Of a stretch of 10,516 bases of DNA, positions 1-6,157 are shown piece after piece. The stretch is from contig JBBRTB010000052.1 of the NCBI GenBank assembly GCA_038244815.1, forward strand, positions 1 to 10,516. Direction: 5' to 3'. The notes under the pieces were generated by a model. It worked only from the letters and a program-made list of their open reading frames with translations. It had not been told where the DNA came from and made no database searches. The position numbers were made by a program, and so were the translations under genes. This DNA comes from DASVHS01 sp038244815. Lineage in GTDB: Bacteria > Acidobacteriota > Thermoanaerobaculia > Gp7-AA8. Numbering within the stretch: position 1 is the stretch's first letter; every line of letters begins with the position of its first letter.

Positions 1-17
1 CATGACCGGTCTCCTTT
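1..17 (-). promoter_or_regulatory. Shine-Dalgarno and start codon of a gene leaving the left edge
   Basis: On the minus strand a perfect AAAGGAG (complement of 11-17) is followed, after 7 nt, by an ATG (complement of 1-3). This is the classic arrangement for a gene transcribed leftwards out of the window, divergent from the antitoxin gene. Only the start codon is visible, so the product is unknown. The spacer and start codon take part in an inverted repeat, ATGACCGG at 2-9 and CCGGTCAT at 45-52, which in the transcript would pair part of the start codon with the upstream leader and put the Shine-Dalgarno in the loop. Seen directly: the motifs. Inferred: that a gene starts here. Confidence 0.5.
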
Positions 18-224
18 CAATGAGATCCGATCACTGCCCCTTCGCCGGTCATTCCACATGGGCACCGATCCCTTCACAGGCCCACAGGCGAACAGCATTC
101 AAGGTCGCGGAGCGCGCCGCGTCAGCGGCTTCGTCCAACTCCAGCGCTGCACCGGACGCGAACCGGCGCGCTGCAGTATTCCGAGAGCTATACTCTTTCG
201 CGTCGCCGGTCCGCGCCGGTGAGC
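18..224. other. Divergent intergenic region, no supported gene
   Basis: This stretch separates the left-edge minus-strand gene from the plus-strand antitoxin. Short open frames exist on both strands but none has a Shine-Dalgarno or a recognisable protein. The AT-richest spot, near 187-194, reads TATACT on the plus strand (189-194) and TATAGC on the minus strand (192-187). It is a candidate divergent pair of -10 boxes, but no convincing -35 box is found 16-18 bp upstream of either. Transcription from here would give the antitoxin a leader of about 70 nt. Confidence 0.35.
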
Positions 225-237
225 TCCAAACGTTGGA
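225..237. promoter_or_regulatory. Possible antitoxin operator (hyphenated palindrome)
   Basis: TCCAA-ACG-TTGGA is a 5-bp inverted repeat with a 3-bp centre, 33 bp before the antitoxin ATG. Type II antitoxins with ribbon-helix-helix domains usually repress their own promoter by binding short palindromes just upstream. The position fits that role, but a 5-bp half-site can arise by chance and no second copy is seen. Confidence 0.25.
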
Positions 238-270
238 CGGACGCAAGGCTCATCGCTTACATTGAAGACC

Positions 271-465
271 ATGAGGAAACTCGAACTTCGCATCCCGGAC
301 GACGTTGCCTCGAAGATCGAACACGCTGCGCAGGAGCGGGGCGTCTCCGTCGAGGGGCTGGTTCGCTCCAGCGTGGGAGAAAAGTTGGCTCGCGGAGCCG
401 AGTTTGAGGATGCCGCCCGGCACGTTCTTTCGAAGAACACCGAACGTTACAAGCGGCTGTCGTAG
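271..465 (+). CDS. Type II antitoxin, ribbon-helix-helix-like, partner of Doc-family toxin
   Basis: A 64-aa small protein. Residues about 2-40 (starting RKLELRIPDDVASKIEHAA) have the beta-strand plus two-helix pattern of a ribbon-helix-helix DNA-binding domain. The C-terminal part, with FEDAARHVLSKNTERYKRLS, matches the tail typical of small antitoxins paired with death-on-curing (Doc) toxins, in which a conserved K-N-x-E-x-Y-x-R-L stretch likely binds the toxin. ATG 271 is preferred; an in-frame TTG at 262 would add three residues, and neither has more than a weak GAAG-like Shine-Dalgarno. The stop is immediately followed by the toxin GTG, so the two are translationally coupled. Expected role: neutralise the toxin and autorepress the operon. 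It appears intact although its toxin is frameshifted. Pairing is supported by sequence and context; DNA binding is inferred from the family. Confidence 0.85.
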   Translation: MRKLELRIPDDVASKIEHAAQERGVSVEGLVRSSVGEKLARGAEFEDAARHVLSKNTERYKRLS

Positions 466-886
466 GTGCGGTTCCTCTCGCTCGATGAAGTCCTCGACCT
501 TCATACCCGTGTCGTTGAGCAATCCGCCGGCTCGGTAGGGCTACGAGATCGTGGCGCTCTCGAACCTGCCGTGGCTCAACCGCGGCAATCTTTTTGGAGG
601 AGAAGAGCTCTATCCAACGATCGTCGGGAAATCTGCCGCGCTGGGCTTTTTTCTCATCGCAAATCATCCATTCGTCGATGGCAACAAGAGCGTGGGGCAC
701 GCGGCACTTGAAGTCACGCTCGTTTTGAACGGTTTCGAACTCAAAACCCAGGTCGACGAACAAGAGCAAATTGTGCTGGCCGTCGCATCGGGCAAGATGG
801 CGCGAGAAGCGTTTACCGCCCATCCTCTGTTCAGGAAGTCAGGCATGATCCGCCAGAGTCACGCTTCCCGGAGAGATCGATGCTGA
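466..886 (+). pseudogene. Doc/Fic-type (death-on-curing) toxin, frameshifted
   Basis: Doc toxins are Fic-fold enzymes; the P1 phage prototype phosphorylates EF-Tu and stops translation. Frame one starts at GTG 466, directly after the antitoxin stop, and reads the family N-terminus (FLSLDEVLDLH, VGLRDRGALEPAVAQPRQSF). The homology then moves to the +1 frame at 596, giving GGEELYPTIVGKSAALGFFLIANHPFVDGNK and LVLNGFEL, ending at TGA 884-886. The shift lies in a run of five T at 591-595: four T would restore one frame of about 139 codons, a normal Doc length. Without correction the product stops at 711 (81 aa) and lacks the catalytic motif. The Fic motif (665-691) reads HPFVDGNKS; relatives have Arg where Ser stands (AGC 689-691). 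The C-terminal 20 or so residues also look unlike the family. Causes could be a sequencing or assembly error, true decay, or ribosomal frameshifting; decay is favoured because of the second lesion. Confidence 0.85.
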
Positions 887-1614
887 ACATTCCGGCCGAT
901 GACGCGCGCGGCGTCGCGATCGTGGCGGCGATTCATCACGGCGATGTGGAGACGCTGCAGCGCCTCCTGCGCGACGATCCGGAGCTTGCAACGGCCAGAG
1001 TCGTGGACCGCCGGGGCGTCGGGCGGACGCTGTTGCACATTGCAGCGGACTGGCCGGGTCACTTCCCCGAGGGGGCGCGGACGGTGGCCATCCTGGTCGG
1101 GGCCGGGGCGGACATCAACGCCCGCGTCCACCCCGCGAAACAGAGCGCCGAGACAGCGTTGCATTGGGCCGCGAGCAGCGATGATGTCGCCGTACTCGAC
1201 GCTCTCCTCGACGGTGGCGCCGACATCGAAGCGCCTGGCGCCGTCTTCACCGGCGGCGCGCCGATGTCTGACGCCGTTGTCTTTGCGCAGTGGCGCGCAG
1301 CACGCAGGCTGCTGGAGCGAGGGGCAACGACGACACTCTGGCAGGCTGCCGCACTGGGACTCCTGGAGCGGGTCCGCGCATTCTGCTCGAGTGACCCGCC
1401 GCCGCCACTCGAAGAGATCACGAACGCGTTCTGGAATGCCTGCCGCGGCGGACAGCGTCCCACCGCCGAATACCTGCTCGACCTTGGTGCCGATCGAAAC
1501 TGGATCGGGCATGACGGCAAGACGCCGCGTGACGCTGCGGAGGAAGGCGGACAGCACGACCTGATTCCGTGGCTGCAGGCGCGCGACGCCAGACGGGCGG
1601 CGGAGTTGGCGTAG
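880..1614 (+). CDS. Ankyrin-repeat protein
   Basis: A 244-aa protein with no signal peptide or membrane segment, so probably cytoplasmic. Ankyrin-type helix pairs are visible at about residues 12-38 (AAIHHGDVETLQRLL), 48-81 (GRTLLHIAADW ... LVGAGADIN), 90-118 (ETALHWAASSDDVAVLDALLDGGADI), 126-165 (a diverged pair ending WQAAALGLLERVRAF) and 180-222 (AFWNACRGG ... LLDLGADRN ... GKTPRDAAEEGG). Ankyrin repeats bind proteins; no enzymatic domain is present. The ATG follows a good Shine-Dalgarno (GGAGAG, 870-875) and overlaps the toxin stop as ATGCTGA, which normally means translational coupling with the upstream gene. Similar stand-alone ankyrin proteins of 220-250 aa are frequent in soil bacteria, so the link with the toxin pair may be accidental. 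The partner protein is unknown. Confidence 0.9.
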   Translation: MLNIPADDARGVAIVAAIHHGDVETLQRLLRDDPELATARVVDRRGVGRTLLHIAADWPGHFPEGARTVAILVGAGADINARVHPAKQSAETALHWAASSDDVAVLDALLDGGADIEAPGAVFTGGAPMSDAVVFAQWRAARRLLERGATTTLWQAAALGLLERVRAFCSSDPPPPLEEITNAFWNACRGGQRPTAEYLLDLGADRNWIGHDGKTPRDAAEEGGQHDLIPWLQARDARRAAELA

Positions 1615-1648
1615 GCGAACGACGAGCGATCAGGGCTGGGATCCCCGG
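1615..1648. other. Short convergent gap between ankyrin and LRR genes
   Basis: Only 34 bp separate the two convergent stop codons. There is no stem followed by a T-run on either strand; the only symmetry is the loopless palindrome GGGATCCC at 1638-1645. Transcripts from the two sides are likely to run into each other or to end by Rho. Confidence 0.5.
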
Positions 1649-4600
1649 TCACTGCAGGCGCAGGCTGGCGTCGCCGGTGACGTTGTCGGTGACCACGACG
1701 AAGGGAAGAATGGCGCCGCCCCCCTCGGAGACCTCGAGTTGCAACTGCAGGTCGTGGAGGTCGCCGTACTTGTTGCGGGCCGAGCCGACGATCGAGCGAA
1801 CGAGGTCGCTTGTGAAGACGAAGCCGTTCGCGGTCAGCGCGAAATCGCGGCTGACCACGGTCGTGAACGCGGAACGGGAATCGGAAAGCAGAATCGTGGC
1901 GCGAATGGTGGCCGGCGCCCCGGTGGTCTCGGCGAACCCGTAGTCGGTGCGATAGGCGGAGGAGTCTTCCAGGCCGGAGAAGATCTGCCCCTGGCCGAGG
2001 CGGAGACCGCTTTGCGATGAGACGACCGGAACGGCGGTGCCGAGCGAGCCGCCTGCCGCGCTCGACGCCGACGTGCGGCTGGTGATGGCCAGCTCGCCGT
2101 GCGTCGGCTCGATCACGATCGACTGCGCGGTGGAGATGCCGGCGAACGCCGCCACATCGTCGATGGTGACGGTCTGCGATCCCGGAACGACGATCTCGCG
2201 CGTCGACACTCTCGCCCGCGCCTCGGTCGTCGCGGCGTTGTAGAGCGAGACCGAGGTGGTGAAACGCGGAGTGCCGGTGGAGTCGCTGTGTGTCACGGCA
2301 CGGCGCTTCCCGCCACCACCCGACGCCTGCACCAGCGGCAGCCGCACGGCCGCGGAGCGGGAGTACTGATACAGACGGCTCCAGTCGACCACGCTCCAGG
2401 TGTCGCCGCTGCCCTCGTCGGACATCCGCACGTACGCGAGCACCGCGCTGGACGCCGCCGGCGAGCTGTTGGTCACCACAACCGTGGCGGTGTTCGCTGG
2501 AACATCTCCGATTTCCATCGTCGCAAACGCGGGCACATGAACCGGGCGGTCCTGTGCTGTCGAACCGTTGCTGTCGAGGAAACCGACGGAGAGATCGGCA
2601 TCGACGCCGGCAATTTCCTCGATGACGAGCGTGGCTTTGACGTTCTGCGCCTGCGAGACGCCGGTCAGGTACAGCTTGTCGTTCGCGCGCAGCGCCCGAT
2701 CGGAGCGGAAGACCGGCATGTCGCTGATGAACGTTCCGGCGGCACCGCCAAGGCGGAGAAGGCTGGCGTTCAACATCAGGTTCTGCCAGTTGACGCTGCG
2801 CACCTGCAGCGATCCGGTCTGATTTCCGGCGCCGTAGACATTCGAGGCGATGTTGGCCAGGGTGACCGCCTGATTCGAGAGGAGCGGCGTGAGCGTGGCT
2901 ACGGCCTGCTGCGCCGCCGAGGTGTAGTAGAGGCGGACATCGGTCAACGGCTTCGCGCCGAACGCGTTCACCATGTGCAGGTCCGAGGCGAGCCCCGACG
3001 AGCCGCTGTTGCTCGACTTCAGTCCGGCGATGAAATAGGCGATTTCACCCGCCGCGAGCTGCTGGGCGTTGCCGGGACCGACGTCCGGCTTGGTCACATC
3101 GACAACGGTGACCTTGGTGATGGAGATGGAAGGCGGCGTCGTGTCTTCGATCCGGCGCGTGCTGTCTCCCGACGGAAGCTCGCCGACATAGATGAGGCTG
3201 AGCGTACCGGTGAGCGCGCCGTCGCCGGCACCGGCCGGCCGGCGCGAGCGCACGACCGTGAAGCGTACGAGCTGCGATGAGCCGGGATCGATGGCGATCG
3301 GATCGGCCGGCGGCGCGATCCAGGGCACGTCCGCGACCAGGATTCCGTTCAGCCGGGCCGTGCCGCGATTGCGGAACGTGACCGTGCCGACGGAGTCCGC
3401 GCCCGCCACGCCGGCGATCTCCACGCGGCTCGTCAACGCTTCCGCGACGGCGAGGCCGCCCGCGCGAACGACCGACAACAGCGTCACGGTCAGGTAGACG
3501 TCACTGCCCACGCCGTCGCCGTGCGGCGAGATGTAACCGTAACGGTAGCCGGCGGGCTGCGCGGAAGAGGTGATCTGAATGGTCTGGCTGGCGCCGGGCC
3601 CGAGCGTGACCGACGGCTGGGAGAGCGAGAAGAACTGGTTGTCCAGGTCGTATTCAAGCGAGATCGTCGTGGCCACGTCGCCGAAATTCGTCAGCGTGAA
3701 GCTGTCCTGGTTCTGCTGGATCCCATCGATCTGGATGAGACCCTTCGGCCAGTCGGTAACGACGACGTCGGCCGGAGCGAGCGTGCGCACCGTGGTGGCC
3801 GCGGAGACCGGCGCGCTCAGATCGCTGACGATCAGGTTCCGCTGAAAGTCGTGCGGATGCGTCACCGCGGCCACGGTGAAGAAATAGTTCGTCGAGGGCT
3901 GCAGTCCGCGGACGACGATCGAGGTGGCCTCCTTCCACGACGTGGTGGCGATGGCCACGAACGGTCCGCCGGATGTCAGCGATGCGCGCACCTGATAGCC
4001 GCCCTCGTCATAGATGTAGGCGATGGCACTCCATTCGACGGTGGCGCTTCGATCGGTCGTCTGTGTGACTCTCACGCCGGACGGCGGCACGGTCTGCGTC
4101 GACTCGTAGTCGTTGCCGTACTGCACGCGGTTGATGAAGTCGCGCAGCGTCGCGTCGGTGGTGAACAACGCGTTGTATCCGAAATCGGAGCGGCCATCGA
4201 GCAGCGCGGTCATGCCCTCCAGCTCCGGCGGAATCGGCGCGCGCAGATTGTTGCCCGACAGATCGAGATACTGAAGCGCTTTCAGTTGTCCGAGCTCGCG
4301 CGGAATCGTTCCGCCGAACCGGTTCGCGTACAAGCCGATGTAATAGGCCTTCGACAGCGATCCGATCGTGGCGGGGATCGATCCCGTCAGCTCGTTGTCG
4401 TTGATCGCCAGAAACTCGATGTTCGCCAGCCCGCCGACGCTCGGCGACAGTGTGCCGGTGAAATGATTCGACGACAGCGCCAGGTAGACGAGCTGCTGCA
4501 GGTCCCACAACGAAGCCGGCAGCGGTCCGCTCAGATCGTTCTCGTCGAGAAACAGATATTGCAGGTTCTGGAGGCGGCCGATGTCCGAGGGAATCGGTCC

Positions 4601-6064
4601 GGTGAGCTGGTTACCGCTGAGGTCGAGATCGAAGAGCGTCGTCGACGCGCTGATGTTCGCGGGAATCGTGCCCGTCAACTGATTGCTGGCGAGAGACACC
4701 GTGTCGATCTGCGGCATCCCGGAGAACCAGTCCGGCACGGAACCGGTCAACTGGTTCTCGCCGGCAGAAAACGTCTGCAGTTGTGTCAGGGCGCGAAGCG
4801 ACGCCGGAATCGTACCGGTCAACTGATTGCTCGCCAGGTCCAGCGACCGCAGCGCGGTCATCGACCCGAGCTCCGGCGGGATCGTGCCCGTGAGTTGATT
4901 CCCCCGAAGATCGAGATCCTGCAGCTGCGTCATTCGCCCGAACGACGATGGAACCGGACCGGTGAGCGCATTACGGCCGAGGTCGAGCCACACCAGTGCG
5001 GTGAGGCGGTCGAAGTCGGGGATTGGCCCGCTCAACTGATTCTCGGACAGATTGAGATAAACGAGGCTGGTGAGCGACATGATTGCGCTTGGAATCGCCC
5101 CCGAGAACTGATTGGCCTCGATCTCCAGATCGGTCAGGGCGGTCAGCCGGCCGAAGCCGGCGATCTGGCCCGTGAGCTGATTGTGATCGAGGCCGAGCGC
5201 TGTCAGCGAGGTCAATCCGAACAGCGACTGCGGAACATCGCCGGTGAACTGATTGCCACCGAGCCAGAGTTGATCGAGGTGTGTGAGGTTGCCGAGCTGC
5301 GACGGAATCGGCCCCGAGAACTGGTTGGACGACACATCGAGAGTGGTCAGGTTGCGCAAGTTGCCGATCTCGGGAGGCAAAGCGCCGCTGAACGCGTTGT
5401 TGTTGATCGACAGCAACGTGAGCTGCGACATCGTTCCGAGCTCGGGCGGGAGCGGACCGGAGAGATTGTTGTACTCGACGTTCAACCGCGTGAGCGATAC
5501 GGCCTGCGCCAGCTCGCGCGGGATCGGCCCGGTCAGCTTGTTGGTGTAGAGCGAAAGCAGCTGAAGGTTTGTCAGCTTGCCGAGCTCCGGCGGAATCGCT
5601 CCAGTGAGCGCGTTCGTGTCGAGGTCGAGCTCCGTAAGGCTGGTCATCGATCCGATCGACGGCGGGATCGAGCCGCTCAGGCTGTTGTAGTACAGGATGA
5701 GGCTCTTCAACTTCGTGAGCTGGCTGATCTGCGCGGGAATCTGACCCGTCAGGTTGCTTTCGTTCAGGTTCAGCTCTTCGAGCGAGCTGAGATCGGTGAC
5801 CGATACCGGAAACGGGCCGTTCAGATTGTTGTAACTGAGGATGAGAGCGACGACCGTGGTTCGGGCGTTGTCGCAGTAGACGCCGTACCAGTCGCATTCC
5901 GTCCCCGCGGCCCCACCCCAGCCATCCTTCGTCGTCCAGTTCGCTCCATCGGTGGAGTTGTAGAGCGCCATGAGCGCCGTGCGCTCCCGATCGGGAACGG
6001 CCGCGGCTGCCGGCGCACACAGTAGCGCCGCGAGAACGACGATTGGGAGAAATCGACTTCGCAT
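1649..6064 (-). CDS. Secreted giant LRR protein: plant-type leucine-rich repeats, FN3 and beta-sandwich modules
   Basis: A 1471-aa exported protein. Residues 1-22 form a signal peptide (MRSRFLP, then a hydrophobic core ending APAAAA). Residues 24-66 form an N-terminal cap like the plant LRRNT type (ALYNSTDGANWTTKDGW, then C57-DWYGVYC64). Residues 69-618 hold 23 leucine-rich repeats, 24 residues each except the 10th and 12th (23), with consensus LxxLxLxxNxLtGxIPxxLgxL, the plant-specific class. A degenerate C-terminal cap follows (619-646), then a fibronectin type III domain (about 659-752), an ASPM/HYDIN-like Ig module (about 760-860), and further beta-rich segments to the end. A Gly-rich linker with KRRAV at 1253-1257 precedes the last two repeated-looking modules. 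No transmembrane anchor or known sorting signal is visible at the C-terminus, which ends DASLRLQ. Probable role: cell-surface or released binding protein or adhesin; the ligand is unknown. The ATG start gives a clean signal peptide, but no Shine-Dalgarno precedes it. The gene seems intact. Confidence 0.9.
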   Translation of the reverse strand: MRSRFLPIVVLAALLCAPAAAAVPDRERTALMALYNSTDGANWTTKDGWGGAAGTECDWYGVYCDNARTTVVALILSYNNLNGPFPVSVTDLSSLEELNLNESNLTGQIPAQISQLTKLKSLILYYNSLSGSIPPSIGSMTSLTELDLDTNALTGAIPPELGKLTNLQLLSLYTNKLTGPIPRELAQAVSLTRLNVEYNNLSGPLPPELGTMSQLTLLSINNNAFSGALPPEIGNLRNLTTLDVSSNQFSGPIPSQLGNLTHLDQLWLGGNQFTGDVPQSLFGLTSLTALGLDHNQLTGQIAGFGRLTALTDLEIEANQFSGAIPSAIMSLTSLVYLNLSENQLSGPIPDFDRLTALVWLDLGRNALTGPVPSSFGRMTQLQDLDLRGNQLTGTIPPELGSMTALRSLDLASNQLTGTIPASLRALTQLQTFSAGENQLTGSVPDWFSGMPQIDTVSLASNQLTGTIPANISASTTLFDLDLSGNQLTGPIPSDIGRLQNLQYLFLDENDLSGPLPASLWDLQQLVYLALSSNHFTGTLSPSVGGLANIEFLAINDNELTGSIPATIGSLSKAYYIGLYANRFGGTIPRELGQLKALQYLDLSGNNLRAPIPPELEGMTALLDGRSDFGYNALFTTDATLRDFINRVQYGNDYESTQTVPPSGVRVTQTTDRSATVEWSAIAYIYDEGGYQVRASLTSGGPFVAIATTSWKEATSIVVRGLQPSTNYFFTVAAVTHPHDFQRNLIVSDLSAPVSAATTVRTLAPADVVVTDWPKGLIQIDGIQQNQDSFTLTNFGDVATTISLEYDLDNQFFSLSQPSVTLGPGASQTIQITSSAQPAGYRYGYISPHGDGVGSDVYLTVTLLSVVRAGGLAVAEALTSRVEIAGVAGADSVGTVTFRNRGTARLNGILVADVPWIAPPADPIAIDPGSSQLVRFTVVRSRRPAGAGDGALTGTLSLIYVGELPSGDSTRRIEDTTPPSISITKVTVVDVTKPDVGPGNAQQLAAGEIAYFIAGLKSSNSGSSGLASDLHMVNAFGAKPLTDVRLYYTSAAQQAVATLTPLLSNQAVTLANIASNVYGAGNQTGSLQVRSVNWQNLMLNASLLRLGGAAGTFISDMPVFRSDRALRANDKLYLTGVSQAQNVKATLVIEEIAGVDADLSVGFLDSNGSTAQDRPVHVPAFATMEIGDVPANTATVVVTNSSPAASSAVLAYVRMSDEGSGDTWSVVDWSRLYQYSRSAAVRLPLVQASGGGGKRRAVTHSDSTGTPRFTTSVSLYNAATTEARARVSTREIVVPGSQTVTIDDVAAFAGISTAQSIVIEPTHGELAITSRTSASSAAGGSLGTAVPVVSSQSGLRLGQGQIFSGLEDSSAYRTDYGFAETTGAPATIRATILLSDSRSAFTTVVSRDFALTANGFVFTSDLVRSIVGSARNKYGDLHDLQLQLEVSEGGGAILPFVVVTDNVTGDASLRLQ

Positions 6065-6090
6065 GAAAAAAGGGATCGCCGACCAATATA
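6065..6090 (-). promoter_or_regulatory. Candidate promoter and very short leader of the LRR gene
   Basis: On the minus strand TATATT (complement of 6085-6090) is a good -10 box, 20 nt before the ATG. The best -35 position, 16 bp upstream, reads only TGCACG, a poor match. A start about 7 nt after the -10 would leave a leader near 14 nt that reads GATCCCTTTTTTC before the ATG and contains no purine-rich Shine-Dalgarno. Initiation would therefore depend on a short or leaderless-like mRNA, or on a protein such as S1 binding the U-rich stretch. Confidence 0.4.
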
Positions 6091-6119
6091 CCCCGTCCCG
6101 GTTGGACGTGCACGAACCG

Positions 6120-6154
6120 TCGGGCCTCGAGCCATGTTCCGATCCGAGGCCCGA
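6120..6154 (-). terminator. Hairpin just downstream of the TonB receptor stop codon
   Basis: TCGGGCCTCG (6120-6129) and CGAGGCCCGA (6145-6154) form a perfect 10-bp inverted repeat with a 15-nt loop, beginning 4 nt after the receptor stop codon in the direction of transcription. It is very GC-rich and placed like a terminator or 3'-end-stabilising hairpin, but no U-tract follows, so it is not a classic intrinsic terminator. The arms are made of the same CCTCGGG heptad that is tandemly repeated upstream of the receptor at 9011-9038. Confidence 0.45.
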
Positions 6155-6157
6155 GGC

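Noticed and set aside
49..246. 65-codon minus-strand frame with a helix faintly like the first helix of RidA/YjgF proteins
   Set aside because: The likeness is limited to about 17 residues of an Ala/Glu-rich helix, nothing before or after fits the family, and no Shine-Dalgarno precedes it.
257..823. 188-codon minus-strand frame opposite the antitoxin-toxin pair
   Set aside because: The plus-strand frames show clear antitoxin and Doc homology; the reverse frame is a shadow.
1638..1645. GGGATCCC palindrome as a bidirectional terminator between convergent genes
   Set aside because: It has no loop and no T-run on either strand, so it cannot act as an intrinsic terminator.
4211..5860. 72-bp periodicity as a possible DNA tandem repeat or CRISPR-like array
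   Set aside because: The period is explained by 24-residue leucine-rich repeats in the coding frame; the DNA units are diverged and not separated by spacers.
3521..6025. 834-codon open frame on the plus strand opposite the LRR gene
   Set aside because: It lies fully antisense to the LRR gene. The 72-bp periodic, GC-rich repeats keep the opposite frame free of stops; the translation is Arg-rich repetitive sequence without a known domain.
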